In this document: piece by piece, positions 53,896-63,759 of the stretch | Numbering within the stretch: the first letter of the stretch is position 1 | Layout: every line of letters starts with the position of its first letter | Assembly: GCA_030526715.1 (NCBI GenBank) | Contig: JAUNCG010000005.1 | Location: 1-64,000, forward strand | Origin: Eubacteriales bacterium | Lineage (GTDB): Bacteria; Bacillota; Clostridia; Lachnospirales; Lachnospiraceae | Reading direction: 5' to 3' | DNA length: 64,000 nt | Notes under the pieces: model-generated | The model's input: the letters and a program-made list of their open reading frames with translations, nothing else | What the model was told of the DNA's origin: nothing | Database searches by the model: none | Position numbers and translations under genes: made by a program

Positions 53896-54969
53896 ATGGT
53901 GGATATGAAAGAAATGTACAGAGATCATACAAAGGCGGTTCGTATCGGTGACCGGGTAATCGGCGGGGGCAATCCCATCGCGATCCAGTCTATGACGAAC
54001 ACGAAGACGGAGGATGTGAAAGCAACGGTAGAACAGATTCAGCGTCTGACGGCAGCGGGATGTGAGATCATCCGCTGCACTGTGCCGAGCCTTGAGGCGG
54101 CACAGGCTATCGCAGAGATTAAAAAGCAGATCACGATTCCGCTGGTGGCAGATATTCATTTTGACTATAAGATGGCACTGGCGGGGATGGAGTATGGCGC
54201 GGATAAGATCCGGATCAACCCCGGCAATATCGGCGGTGCAGATCGCGTAAAAGCGGTGGTAGACATGGCGAAGGAACGTCAGATACCGATTCGCGTGGGA
54301 GTGAACAGCGGCTCTCTGGAAAAAGAGCTGGTACAGAAATACCATGGTGTGACAGCGGAAGGCATCGTAGAGAGCGCTCTCGATAAGGTACATATGATCG
54401 AGGATCTGGGATATGATAATCTGGTGATCAGCATCAAATCCTCAGATGTCCTGATGTGTGTCAGGGCGCATGAGCTGATCGCAAAGAAGACACAGCATCC
54501 TCTGCATGTGGGGATCACGGAGGCGGGTACGCTGCTGTCGGGCAACATCAAATCCTCCATCGGACTGGGGCTGATATTGCATCAGGGCATCGGAGACACT
54601 ATCCGGGTATCGCTTACCGGAGATCCTGTGGAGGAGATCAAATCTGCGAAGCTGATCCTGCGCACGCTCGGGCTGCGAAAGGGCGGTATTGAGGTCGTGT
54701 CCTGTCCGACCTGCGGAAGAACGAGTATTGATCTCATCGGTCTGGCAAATGCGGTGGAGAATATGGTGGCAGATATTCCGCTGGATATCAAGGTAGCCGT
54801 TATGGGCTGCATCGTGAACGGACCGGGGGAGGCCAGAGAGGCGGATATCGGAATTGCGGGCGGTAAAGGCGAAGGAATTATCATTAAGAAGGGCGAAGTG
54901 ATTCGCAAGCTGCCGGAGCAGGAGCTGCTGCCGGCACTCAGAGAGGAGCTATTACACTGGAATGCGTGA
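53896..54969 (+). CDS. ispG: 4-hydroxy-3-methylbut-2-enyl diphosphate synthase (IspG/GcpE)
   Basis: 357 residues. The penultimate step of the MEP isoprenoid pathway, using a 4Fe-4S cluster. Visible: the barrel with IGGGNPIAIQSMTNT and VADIHFDYKMA, and the C-terminal cluster ligands CPTCGRTSID (two Cys) and MGCIVNGPGEA (third Cys). The flavodoxin/ferredoxin reductant could come from the same ferredoxin pool that feeds Rnf. Start at 53896 (AAAGG ahead) or at the ATG three codons later. It overlaps polC by eight bases. Confidence 0.95.
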   Translation: MVDMKEMYRDHTKAVRIGDRVIGGGNPIAIQSMTNTKTEDVKATVEQIQRLTAAGCEIIRCTVPSLEAAQAIAEIKKQITIPLVADIHFDYKMALAGMEYGADKIRINPGNIGGADRVKAVVDMAKERQIPIRVGVNSGSLEKELVQKYHGVTAEGIVESALDKVHMIEDLGYDNLVISIKSSDVLMCVRAHELIAKKTQHPLHVGITEAGTLLSGNIKSSIGLGLILHQGIGDTIRVSLTGDPVEEIKSAKLILRTLGLRKGGIEVVSCPTCGRTSIDLIGLANAVENMVADIPLDIKVAVMGCIVNGPGEAREADIGIAGGKGEGIIIKKGEVIRKLPEQELLPALREELLHWNA

Positions 54970-57900
54970 AAAAGCATTTATGGAAGTATTTCCGGAGCTT
55001 CGAGTAAGTGAACAGACGAAGAAACTGCTGGAGAAGGTAACGGTTACGAAGGTGACCGTTACCTCTTCGCGCGATTTTATGAGAGTTCATCTGGTCAGCG
55101 ATACTTGGATTCATAAAAAATACATATATGAGCTGGAAGAGGCAATCAAGGAGCAGTATTTTGCGGGAGATGAGTTGCAGGTACGGATCATTGAAAGATT
55201 CCATCTTTCCGGACAATATACACCGGAAAATTTCTTTCCGGATTATCGGGACAGTATCCTGTTGGAGCTGAAAAATTACAGTATTTTCGAATATGCGCTG
55301 TTACGCGGAGCCGAGTGCGAGTTTTCCTCCAGTGATGAGATGGACATGACGATCGAGGAATCTGTGGTTTCGGCAGGAAAGGCAGAGGAGCTGATCCGTA
55401 TTCTGGAAAAAATTTTCTGTGAACGCTGCGGACTTTCCTTTAAGGTACACCTGCATCAGAAGGAGGCAGGCGTAAGCCGTGCCCGCAGAAACAGTGATCT
55501 GCGCATTGCTCAGGAGGTTGCCGCCATCGCGGAGAGGGCAGCCCATGCGAAGCAGGAAGAGGAGAGCACAGGCGGAGAAGATCTGATGGTGACACCACAG
55601 ACAGAGACGAAGCAGGAGAAGAAGGAAAAGAAGGCTGAGACGGCAAAGACAGCTGTCAAAGCGACACCGGAGCGTACAGAGAAGAAAGGATTTGCCGGTC
55701 GGACGCCGGGGAAAAAAGACGGGGGAGAGTACCGTCGTGCCCTGAAGCGTTCGGATAATCCGGATGTGATCTACGGAAGAGACTTTGAAGGTGAGACTCA
55801 GGAGCTCGCCGGGATCGAGGGAGAGATCGGTGAGGTCATCATACGCGGGCAGATCCGTGCGGTGGACAAGCGGGAGATCCGCAATGAGAAGACGATCTTT
55901 ATTATGGAGATCACGGATTTTACGGATACGATCGTGGTAAAAATGTTCCTGCATAATGAGCAGGTGCCGGAGCTGGAGGGTAATCTGAAAAAGGGCGCCT
56001 TCGTGCGACTGAAGGGTGTGACGACCATTGACCGATTTGACAGTCAGCTCACCATCGGTTCCGTGGCGGGAATCAAAAAATCCACGGATTTTCGTGCCGG
56101 ACGCAAGGACACGGCGCCGGAAAAACGTGTGGAGCTGCACTGCCATACGAAGATGAGCGATATGGACGGCGTCTCAGATGCGAAGGATATCGTGAAGCTT
56201 GCCTATAAATGGGGGCATCCGGCCATCGCCATCACAGATCACGGCGTAGTGCAGTCCTTCCCGGAGGCTAATCATGTAATCGAGGACATCGACAGGGCTT
56301 ACCGTGATAAATATAAGGAAGCGCATCCGGATGTGACAAAGGAGGAACTGAAGAGCATACATGATCCCTTTAAGGTCATCTACGGTATGGAGGCTTATCT
56401 GGTGGATGACCTGAAGGAGATCGTTACGAATTCTCTGAATCAGGAGCTGCAGGGAACCTACGTGGTATTCGATCTTGAGACAACGGGCTTCAGCCCTGTG
56501 AGAGATAAGATTATTGAGATCGGTGCGGTAAAGGTGGAGCAGGGAAAGATCACGGAACGATTTTCGACGTTTGTCAATCCGCAGATACCGATCCCCTTTA
56601 AAATAGAAGAGCTGACGAGCATCAACGACGCTATGGTGATGGATGCGCCGACGATAGAGGAATGCCTGCCGGGATTTCTGGAATTTGTGGGGGACGCGGC
56701 GCTGGTAGCTCACAATGCTACCTTTGACGTGAGCTTTATCGAGGAGAACAGCAGCAGACAGGGACTGGAGCGCACATTTACCTATCTGGACACGGTGGCG
56801 CTGGCGCGTGTGCTTTTGCCGCAGCTGAACAGATTCAAGCTGGATACGGTGGCAAAGGCGCTGCAGATACCTCTGGGGCATCACCACAGAGCGGTGGATG
56901 ACGCGGCTTGTACGGCGGATATTTTTGTGAAGTTTGTAGAGATGCTGGAAGCACAGGATATTCACACTCTGGAGGGAGTCAATGAATTGGGGCGCAGCTC
57001 GGATGAACAGATCCGCAAGATGCCTTCCTATCATGCGATTATACTGGCAAAAAATGATGTGGGAAGAGTTAACCTGTACCGGCTCGTGTCGTATTCCCAC
57101 CTGAAGTATTTCAGCGGCGGAAGTCTCGGAAGACCGAAGCTGCCGAAGAGTCTGGTGATGAAATATCGGGAAGGTCTGATTCTGGGATCTGCCTGCGAAG
57201 CGGGAGAGCTTTTCAGGGCGGTGCTGGAGGGAAGGCCGGATGCGGAGATCACGAGGCTGGTGAATTTTTATGATTATCTTGAGGTACAGCCGATCGGAAA
57301 CAACTCCTTTATGCTGCGTCAGGAGCGGGAGGATATCAGAAACGAGGAGGATCTTCGGGAGCTGAACCGCAAGATCGTGAAGCTGGGAGAGAAGTTCCAT
57401 AAGCCTGTGGTGGCTACCTGTGATGTGCATTTTCTAAATCCTGAGGATGAGATCTATCGACGGATCATTATGAAGGGAAAGGGATTCAAGGATGCGGACG
57501 ACCAGCCGCCCCTGTATCTGCATACGACGGAGGAGATGCTGAAAGAATTCTCCTATTTGGGAGCAGAGAAGGCAGAGGAGATCGTGATCACAAATACCCA
57601 AAGGATCGCGGATATGTGCGAGCATATTTCTCCGGTGCGTCCGGATAAGTGTCCGCCGGTCATCGAGGATTCCGATAAGACACTGCGTGAGATCTGCTAT
57701 AATCGTGCCCACGAGATCTACGGACCGGAGCTGCCTCCGGTGGTTACGGAGCGACTGGAACGTGAGCTGAATTCTATTATTTCCAACGGGTTTGCCGTGA
57801 TGTACATTATCGCGCAGAAGCTGGTGTGGAAATCGAACGACGACGGATATCTGGTGGGCTCCCGAGGCTCGGTAGGCTCCTCCTTTGTAGCGACCATGGC

Positions 57901-59542
57901 GGGAATCACAGAGGTCAATCCTCTGCGTCCGCATTATTACTGTACAGAATGCCATTACTATGATTTCGACTCCGAGGATGTGAAGCCCTTTGCGGGACGC
58001 GCCGGCTGCGATATGCCGGACAAGATCTGTCCGAAATGCGGGGCGCCGCTCAGGAAAGAGGGCTTTGATATTCCGTTTGAGACGTTTCTTGGATTTAAGG
58101 GAAATAAGGAGCCGGATATTGACCTAAACTTTTCCGGAGAATATCAGGGAAATGCGCACAGATATACGGAGGTCATCTTCGGACCGGGGCAGACCTTCCG
58201 CGCCGGAACCATCGGTACACTGGCGGATAAGACGGCGTTCGGTTATGTGAAGAATTATTATCAGGAGCATGGACAAAACAAGCGCGTCTGTGAGATCAAC
58301 CGTATCGTGGAGGGATGTGTGGGTGTGCGCAGAACCACGGGACAGCATCCGGGCGGTATTATCGTACTGCCGCATGGGGAGGAGATCTTTTCCTTCACGC
58401 CGGTACAGCATCCGGCCAACGATATGACGACAGACATTGTCACGACACATTTTGATTATCATTCCATTGATCACAACCTGCTGAAGCTGGATATTCTGGG
58501 ACACGATGATCCGACCATGATCCGTATGCTGGAGGATCTGACAGGGCTGGACGCGAAGCAGATCCCGCTGGACGATCAGGGAGTGATGTCGCTGTTTAAC
58601 AGTACGGAAGCGCTGGGCGTGACGCCGGAGGAGATTCTGGGATGTCCGTTGGGCTCTCTGGGGATCCCGGAGTTTGGCACGGATTTCGTTATTCAGATGC
58701 TGCAGGACACCAAGCCCCAGAGCTTTTCCGATCTGGTACGTATCTCCGGATTGTCCCACGGTACGGACGTCTGGCTTGGCAATGCGCAGGCGCTGATTCA
58801 GGATGGAAAGGCAACGATCTCTACTGCCATCTGTACACGTGACGATATTATGACCTATCTGATCAATATGGGGATGGACAGTGAGGAATCCTTCACCATC
58901 ATGGAGAGCGTGCGTAAGGGCAAAGGTCTGAGGGATCACTGGGAAGCGGATATGAAGGAGCATCAGGTGCCGGACTGGTACATTTGGTCCTGCAAGAAGA
59001 TCAAGTATATGTTCCCGAAGGCGCATGCGGCGGCCTATGTCATGATGGCGTACCGTATCGCGTACTGCAAGGTATACTATCCTCTGGCATATTACGCGGC
59101 GTATTTCAGTATCCGTGCGTCTGCCTTTAATTATGAGCTGATGTGTCAGGGGCATGAGCGTCTATTAGCCAATATGCGAGATTATAAAAAGAGAAAGGAT
59201 ACTCTGACAAAGAAAGAGGAGGATACCTATAAGGATATGAAGAGCGTACAGGAGATGTACGCCAGAGGGTTTGAGTTTATGCCGATCGATCTCACCCGGG
59301 CGGCGGCGAGCCGTTTTCAGATCATCGACGGGAAGCTGATGCCGTCTCTCTCCACTATTGACGGACTGGGGGATCGGGCGGCGGAGGCGGTAGTAGAGGC
59401 TGCCAAGAACGGACCGTTTTTGTCGAAGGATGATTTCTGGCAGAGAACCAAGGTCAGCAAGAGCGTGATCGATGTGATGGATGATCTTGGAATTCTGGGA
59501 AATTTGCCGGAGACAAATCAGCTATCTATATTTGATTTTTAA
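54962..59542 (+). CDS. polC: DNA polymerase III alpha subunit, PolC type
   Basis: 1526 residues, the replicative polymerase of low-GC Gram-positives. Order: N-terminal domain; Lys/Glu-rich stretch (about 200-250); OB fold (about 285-370: VIIRGQIRAVDKREIRNEKT split); PHP domain (VELHCHTKMSDMDG, ITDHGVVQSF) with the DnaQ-type proofreading exonuclease inserted (VVFDLETTGFSPVRDKI, near residue 500); polymerase palm (GSRGSVGSSFVATMAG, PDIDLNFSGEYQ) and fingers (GTLADKTAFGYV); end in LSIFDF. The zinc finger region has CTECHYYDF and CPKCGAP. The ATG at 54962 lies inside the end of ispG with GAGGAG ahead. Confidence 0.97.
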   Translation: MREKAFMEVFPELRVSEQTKKLLEKVTVTKVTVTSSRDFMRVHLVSDTWIHKKYIYELEEAIKEQYFAGDELQVRIIERFHLSGQYTPENFFPDYRDSILLELKNYSIFEYALLRGAECEFSSSDEMDMTIEESVVSAGKAEELIRILEKIFCERCGLSFKVHLHQKEAGVSRARRNSDLRIAQEVAAIAERAAHAKQEEESTGGEDLMVTPQTETKQEKKEKKAETAKTAVKATPERTEKKGFAGRTPGKKDGGEYRRALKRSDNPDVIYGRDFEGETQELAGIEGEIGEVIIRGQIRAVDKREIRNEKTIFIMEITDFTDTIVVKMFLHNEQVPELEGNLKKGAFVRLKGVTTIDRFDSQLTIGSVAGIKKSTDFRAGRKDTAPEKRVELHCHTKMSDMDGVSDAKDIVKLAYKWGHPAIAITDHGVVQSFPEANHVIEDIDRAYRDKYKEAHPDVTKEELKSIHDPFKVIYGMEAYLVDDLKEIVTNSLNQELQGTYVVFDLETTGFSPVRDKIIEIGAVKVEQGKITERFSTFVNPQIPIPFKIEELTSINDAMVMDAPTIEECLPGFLEFVGDAALVAHNATFDVSFIEENSSRQGLERTFTYLDTVALARVLLPQLNRFKLDTVAKALQIPLGHHHRAVDDAACTADIFVKFVEMLEAQDIHTLEGVNELGRSSDEQIRKMPSYHAIILAKNDVGRVNLYRLVSYSHLKYFSGGSLGRPKLPKSLVMKYREGLILGSACEAGELFRAVLEGRPDAEITRLVNFYDYLEVQPIGNNSFMLRQEREDIRNEEDLRELNRKIVKLGEKFHKPVVATCDVHFLNPEDEIYRRIIMKGKGFKDADDQPPLYLHTTEEMLKEFSYLGAEKAEEIVITNTQRIADMCEHISPVRPDKCPPVIEDSDKTLREICYNRAHEIYGPELPPVVTERLERELNSIISNGFAVMYIIAQKLVWKSNDDGYLVGSRGSVGSSFVATMAGITEVNPLRPHYYCTECHYYDFDSEDVKPFAGRAGCDMPDKICPKCGAPLRKEGFDIPFETFLGFKGNKEPDIDLNFSGEYQGNAHRYTEVIFGPGQTFRAGTIGTLADKTAFGYVKNYYQEHGQNKRVCEINRIVEGCVGVRRTTGQHPGGIIVLPHGEEIFSFTPVQHPANDMTTDIVTTHFDYHSIDHNLLKLDILGHDDPTMIRMLEDLTGLDAKQIPLDDQGVMSLFNSTEALGVTPEEILGCPLGSLGIPEFGTDFVIQMLQDTKPQSFSDLVRISGLSHGTDVWLGNAQALIQDGKATISTAICTRDDIMTYLINMGMDSEESFTIMESVRKGKGLRDHWEADMKEHQVPDWYIWSCKKIKYMFPKAHAAAYVMMAYRIAYCKVYYPLAYYAAYFSIRASAFNYELMCQGHERLLANMRDYKKRKDTLTKKEEDTYKDMKSVQEMYARGFEFMPIDLTRAAASRFQIIDGKLMPSLSTIDGLGDRAAEAVVEAAKNGPFLSKDDFWQRTKVSKSVIDVMDDLGILGNLPETNQLSIFDF
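55034..55064 (+). repeat. 10-bp inverted repeat near the 5' end of polC
   Basis: AGGTAACGGT (55034-55043) pairs perfectly with ACCGTTACCT (55055-55064), loop of 11 bases. It encodes the repetitive VTVTKVTVTS. No T-run follows. It may slow translation or be incidental to the repeated GTN ACN codons. Confidence 0.5.
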
Positions 59543-59560
59543 ATACGGCAGTGCTATACT
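59532..59560 (+). promoter_or_regulatory. Promoter of the AlaA-like aminotransferase gene
   Basis: TTGATT (59532-59537), 17 bases, TATACT (59555-59560); the -35 box overlaps the last codons of polC. Confidence 0.6.
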
Positions 59561-59582
59561 ACCGAAAAGGAGAGTGAACACA

Positions 59583-60800
59583 ATGAGAACATTTGCAAAA
59601 TCAACAAAACTGGATCATGTTTGTTATGATATTCGGGGACCGGTACTCGACGAGGCGAATCGTATGATCGAGGAGGGTCAGACTATACTCAAGCTGAACA
59701 TCGGCAATCCGGCTCCCTTTGGATTTCGGGCTCCGGATGAGGTGGTAAAGGATATGATGGCGAATCTGACGGAGACGCAGGGCTACTCTGATTCCAGAGG
59801 TCTGTTTTCTGCGAGAAAGGCCATCATGCAGTATTGTCAGATCAAGAAGATCCCCAATGTGACGATGGAGGATATCTATCTCGGCAATGGTGTCAGCGAG
59901 ATGATCACCATGTCCATGCAGGGACTGCTGAATAACGGGGATGAGATCCTCGTTCCGGCACCGGATTATCCGCTTTGGACCGGTGCAGTGACGCTTGCGG
60001 GCGGCAATGCCGTACACTATATTTGTGACGAGCAGTCCGACTGGTATCCGGATATCGAGGATATGCGCAGTAAGATCACGGATAAGACGAAGGGTATCGT
60101 TATCATCAATCCGAACAATCCGACAGGAGCGCTGTATCCGAAGGAGGTTCTGGAGCAGATCGTAGAGCTGGCCAGAGAGTTTGAGCTGATCATTTTTGCG
60201 GATGAGATCTATGACCGGTTGGTGATGGATGAGGAGAAGCACATCTCCATTGCGTCGCTGGCGCCGGATCTGTTCTGTGTGACCATGAACGGACTGTCCA
60301 AGTCTCACAGGATCGCCGGATATCGTGTGGGATGGATGTGCTTCAGCGGTGATAAGTCAAATGTTCACGGCTATATGGAAGGCATCAATATGCTCTCTAA
60401 TATGCGTCTTTGCTCTAATGTACCGGCACAGTCTATCGTACAGACAGCGCTTGGCGGATATCAGAGCTCGGATGAGCTGCTGGTTCCGGGGGGACGTGTC
60501 TATGAGCAGCGGGAGTTTATCTGGAAGGCTTTGAATGACATTCCGGGAGTTTCCGCGGTAAAGCCGAAGGCTGCATTTTATATTTTCCCGAAGATCGATG
60601 CGGAGCGTTTCCATATCACGAATGATGAGCAGTTTGCACTGGACTTTCTGAAGCAACAGCATATATTGATCAATCATGGGACGGCATTCAATTATCCGAC
60701 GCCGGATCATTTCCGTATCGTGTATCTGCCTCGCAAGGAGGTCCTTGAGGAAGCGATGAATAAGCTGGAGCTGTTCCTGCGCCGCTATCGTCAGAAATAG
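59583..60800 (+). CDS. Pyridoxal-phosphate aminotransferase, AlaA-like
   Basis: 405 residues, the same length as E. coli AlaA (glutamate-pyruvate aminotransferase). Visible: LKLNIGNPAPFGF, GYSDSRGLFSARKAI, NPNNPTGALYP, FADEIYDRLV and the PLP lysine Lys240 in MNGLSKSHRIAGYRVGW. The likely reaction is alanine formation from pyruvate and glutamate. AAAGGAG is 8 bases before the ATG at 59583. Confidence 0.88.
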   Translation: MRTFAKSTKLDHVCYDIRGPVLDEANRMIEEGQTILKLNIGNPAPFGFRAPDEVVKDMMANLTETQGYSDSRGLFSARKAIMQYCQIKKIPNVTMEDIYLGNGVSEMITMSMQGLLNNGDEILVPAPDYPLWTGAVTLAGGNAVHYICDEQSDWYPDIEDMRSKITDKTKGIVIINPNNPTGALYPKEVLEQIVELAREFELIIFADEIYDRLVMDEEKHISIASLAPDLFCVTMNGLSKSHRIAGYRVGWMCFSGDKSNVHGYMEGINMLSNMRLCSNVPAQSIVQTALGGYQSSDELLVPGGRVYEQREFIWKALNDIPGVSAVKPKAAFYIFPKIDAERFHITNDEQFALDFLKQQHILINHGTAFNYPTPDHFRIVYLPRKEVLEEAMNKLELFLRRYRQK

Positions 60801-60808
60801 GTGGTGGA

Positions 60809-61312
60809 ATGCTGAAAAGATTTTACCCGGATGAATATCTGGATTCAACCTATGAGATTCCCTTTGAGGAATGGAAAGAAAAGGGGTATCGGGGAGTACT
60901 GTTTGATATCGATAACACGCTGGTGCCTCATGGAGCGCCGGCAGATGAGCGTGCCAGACAGCTGTTTGCATCTCTGCGCGCGCTGGATATGAAGTATTGC
61001 CTAATCTCCAACAATCAGCTTCCGCGTGTGAAGCCGTTTGCCAAGGAGGTGGGGGCGTTTTATATTGAAAATGCACACAAGCCCTCCCGCAAAAGCTATG
61101 AGAAGGCGATGGAACTGATGGGGACGGATGTGAAGAATACCATTTTTGTAGGCGATCAGCTGTTCACGGATGTATATGGCGCGAGACGCACGGGGATGTT
61201 CAGCATTCTTGTGAAACCAATCCATCCGAAGGAAGAGATACAGATTGTGCTCAAGAGATATCTGGAGAAGATCGTCCTGTATTTTTACGGGCGCAGAAAG
61301 AGGAAGAGATGA
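60809..61312 (+). CDS. YqeG family HAD IIIA-type phosphatase
   Basis: 167 residues. HAD fold with GVLFDIDNTLVPHG (nucleophile Asp), LISNNQLPRVKPFAK and FVGDQLFTDVYGA (motif IV acids). YqeG proteins often lie beside aroE/aroK and are thought to act on phosphatidylglycerophosphate or a similar phosphate ester; in this window the next gene is aroK, overlapping by four bases. The GGTGG before the ATG serves as ribosome site. Confidence 0.9.
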   Translation: MLKRFYPDEYLDSTYEIPFEEWKEKGYRGVLFDIDNTLVPHGAPADERARQLFASLRALDMKYCLISNNQLPRVKPFAKEVGAFYIENAHKPSRKSYEKAMELMGTDVKNTIFVGDQLFTDVYGARRTGMFSILVKPIHPKEEIQIVLKRYLEKIVLYFYGRRKRKR

Positions 61313-61815
61313 AAAATGTGATACTCATCGGCTTCATGGGAGCCGGCAAGAGTACGATAGGCAGGCGTCTGGCGAAGAAAATGCAGCGTCGCTTTGTGGA
61401 TACGGATCTATGGATCGAAAAGCAGACGGGACAGAAGATCAAGGATATATTTGCAGAACACGGGGAGGAATATTTCCGTGATCTGGAGACCGGGCTGCTG
61501 AAGAAGCTGCTGAACTGCGAGGAGGAGCTTGTGATCGCCGTGGGCGGAGGACTTCCTGTTCGGGAGGAGAATCGAAAGCTGCTGAAAAAGCTGGGAACGG
61601 TGATCTACCTGCGGGCAGATGCAAAGACCCTGCTGAAGAGACTTGGAGGAGATAAGCATCGTCCCATGCTGCAGGGAGGCGATCTGAGAGAGCGTATTCA
61701 TATGCTGATGGAGGCCAGAGAGGGACTGTATCAGCAGGCGGCTGAGATCGAGTATTACACGGATAATAAATCATTAATGAAAACAGTGGAGGAGATCAAT
61801 GAGCTTTTTTTATGA
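61309..61815 (+). CDS. aroK: Shikimate kinase
   Basis: 168 residues. Fifth step of the shikimate pathway: phosphorylates shikimate with ATP. Walker A is GFMGAGKSTIGRRLA; the shikimate-binding residues are in FVDTDLWIEK, EEYFRDLE and AVGGGLPVREEN; the lid is LGGDKHRPML. The ATGA overlap with yqeG suggests coupled translation. Its 3' end overlaps the next gene by 17 bases. Confidence 0.94.
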   Translation: MKNVILIGFMGAGKSTIGRRLAKKMQRRFVDTDLWIEKQTGQKIKDIFAEHGEEYFRDLETGLLKKLLNCEEELVIAVGGGLPVREENRKLLKKLGTVIYLRADAKTLLKRLGGDKHRPMLQGGDLRERIHMLMEAREGLYQQAAEIEYYTDNKSLMKTVEEINELFL

Positions 61816-62872
61816 GAAATCATACACCGTATTAGAGGAAAAGGGGGTTGATGCTATCGTTGTATCCGACGGAGCAAATATGCGTTATCTGAGCGGGTTC
61901 CGCGGAGCGACAGGTTATCTGTATATTTCCAAAAACCGCAGAGTACTGATGACAGACTCCCGCTATACAACCATGGCGAAAGCGGAAGCGCCGGAGTTTG
62001 AGGTGATTGAGATCGGGGGGAATCAAAGCTATGGAGAGCTGTTGAACGCTCAGATGGATCTGGACGGAGCGTCTCGTGTGGGATATGAGGATTTCAGTCT
62101 TCTGTGCCACGATTACGCCGGTATTCAAAAAGACTGCAATGATCGCCTGAATGTGGCACTGGGACAGAGTCTGGATCTGCTGCGCTGTGTCAAGACTAAG
62201 GAGGAGCTTGCCTGCCTTGCAAAAGCAGAGTCGATCGGAGATGAGGCGTTCGCTCACATGCTCGATATCCTGAAGCCCGGTATGACGGAGCTGGAGTGTG
62301 CGGTCGAGATCGAGTATTTTATGAAAACACATGGCGCGGAGGAGCTGAGCTTTGCGACGATCGTGGCGTCCGGCGAGAATTCTGCTATGCCTCATGCCAT
62401 GCCAAGTGACAGAAAACTTCAAAAGGGCGATTTTGTAACTATGGATTTCGGATGCATCTATCAGGGCTACTGCTCAGATATGACAAGAACCGTTGTGATC
62501 GGTAAAGCAAGCAAGAAGCAGAGAGAGGTCTACAATGTCGTTTTGAAGGCACAGCTGGCTGCTCTGGACAAGGTGCGCAGCGGGCTGAAGGGCTGTGAGG
62601 TGGATGCTGTGGCGCGCAATATCATCCGTGAGGCAGGCTACGGAGACTATTTCGGTCACGGTCTGGGACACAGTGTAGGTCTGATGATCCATGAGGAGCC
62701 GCGCTTTTCACCGAAGGATCAGACGATCATGCTGCCAAACATGATCGAGACTGTGGAGCCGGGAATCTATCTTCCGGGCTTCGGCGGCGTCCGTATTGAA
62801 GATATGATCGTGGTGAAGGAGGAGGGACATCTGAATCTGACACATTCACCGAAGGAACTGATTGAATTGTAA
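61799..62872 (+). CDS. M24 family Xaa-Pro peptidase (aminopeptidase P-like)
   Basis: 357 residues: N-terminal creatinase-like domain (1-130) and C-terminal pita-bread metallopeptidase domain. The five metal ligands are visible: TMDFGCIYQGYCSDMTRT (two Asp), GHGLGHSVGLMIHE (His), ETVEPGIYLPG (Glu) and GGVRIEDM (Glu). It releases N-terminal residues before proline. GGAGGAG sits inside aroK, 17 bases of which overlap this gene. It precedes efp, a very common order in Firmicutes. Confidence 0.93.
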   Translation: MSFFYEKSYTVLEEKGVDAIVVSDGANMRYLSGFRGATGYLYISKNRRVLMTDSRYTTMAKAEAPEFEVIEIGGNQSYGELLNAQMDLDGASRVGYEDFSLLCHDYAGIQKDCNDRLNVALGQSLDLLRCVKTKEELACLAKAESIGDEAFAHMLDILKPGMTELECAVEIEYFMKTHGAEELSFATIVASGENSAMPHAMPSDRKLQKGDFVTMDFGCIYQGYCSDMTRTVVIGKASKKQREVYNVVLKAQLAALDKVRSGLKGCEVDAVARNIIREAGYGDYFGHGLGHSVGLMIHEEPRFSPKDQTIMLPNMIETVEPGIYLPGFGGVRIEDMIVVKEEGHLNLTHSPKELIEL

Positions 62873-62918
62873 AGAACGTGTTATTCGCAGGAAAGTACGG
62901 ATTTCTTATAAAAAGTTC

Positions 62919-62947
62919 TTGAAATGAATGCAGTTTTATTATAAAAT
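62919..62947 (+). promoter_or_regulatory. Promoter of efp
   Basis: TTGAAA (62919-62924), 17 bases, TAAAAT (62942-62947), in the 137-base gap before efp. Confidence 0.65.
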
Positions 62948-63009
62948 AAGCGATATCTATGGGAAAAAACATTTCCCGTACCTGTGAAAGCGAAGGAGGA
63001 AAATGATTC

Positions 63010-63567
63010 ATGGTATCAGCAGGAGATTTTAGAAATGGTGTAACCTTGGAGATTGAAGGTAACGTTTACCAGATCATGGAGTTTCAGCATGTTAAGCCGG
63101 GTAAGGGCGCGGCATTTGTTAGAACTAAGTTAAAGAATATCATCAATGGCGGTGTAGTTGAGAAGACCTTCCGCCCGACAGAGAAGTTCCCGCAGGCTCG
63201 TATCGAGCGTGTAGATATGCAGTATCTGTATGCAGACGGCGATCTGTTTAACTTTATGAACTCAGAGACTTATGATCAGATCGCGCTGAGCGCTGAGGAT
63301 GTAGGAGATGCTCTGAAGTTCGTGAAGGAGAATGAGACTGTAAAGGTTTGTTCCTACAACGGTAAGGTATTTGCTGTAGAGCCGCCTCTGTTTGTAGAGC
63401 TTGAGATCATTGACACAGAGCCGGGCTTCAAGGGCGATACCGCTCAGGGTGCAACAAAGCCGGCGACCGTTGAGACCGGAGCCGTTGTTTACGTTCCGCT
63501 GTTCGTAAACCAGAATGATAAGATCAAGATCGATACACGTACAGGTGAGTACCTCTCCCGTGTATAA
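63010..63567 (+). CDS. efp: Elongation factor P
   Basis: 185 residues with the three beta-barrel domains of EF-P, which rescues ribosomes stalled at polyproline. The tip of domain I is [12 protein letters not shown], with Lys32 at the site that in Bacillus subtilis carries 5-aminopentanol. No epmA or epmB type gene is nearby. AAGGAGG lies ahead of the ATG. Confidence 0.96.
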   Translation: MVSAGDFRNGVTLEIEGNVYQIMEFQHVKPGKGAAFVRTKLKNIINGGVVEKTFRPTEKFPQARIERVDMQYLYADGDLFNFMNSETYDQIALSAEDVGDALKFVKENETVKVCSYNGKVFAVEPPLFVELEIIDTEPGFKGDTAQGATKPATVETGAVVYVPLFVNQNDKIKIDTRTGEYLSRV

Positions 63568-63584
63568 GAAACGTGTGACGAAGC

Positions 63585-63613
63585 GTCCCTGCCATATGGC
63601 AGGGACATTTTTT
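63585..63613 (+). terminator. Terminator after efp
   Basis: GTCCCTGCC (63585-63593) and GGCAGGGAC (63598-63606) form a perfect 9-bp stem with loop ATAT, followed by ATTTTTT. Confidence 0.9.
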
Positions 63614-63642
63614 ACGTTTTCACAAAAGATTTGTGAAAATAC

Positions 63643-63671
63643 TTGCGTTTATGTAAAGTATATGATATGAT
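63643..63671 (+). promoter_or_regulatory. Promoter of the DUF5688 gene
   Basis: TTGCGT (63643-63648), 17 bases, TATGAT (63666-63671). Confidence 0.55.
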
Positions 63672-63759
63672 TTGTGATGTAAAGCTTCTGAATAATATCT
63701 GTGCGTTCGCACAACTTTTTCAACCAAGTTTTATAGAAAAGTGAAGAGAGGATGATCAT

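Noticed and set aside
55034-55064. Terminator inside polC
   Set aside because: No T-run follows the stem, and it is within an intact essential gene.
56174-57430. 418-codon minus-strand open frame inside polC
   Set aside because: Lies wholly opposite the PHP/exonuclease part of polC, which is intact.
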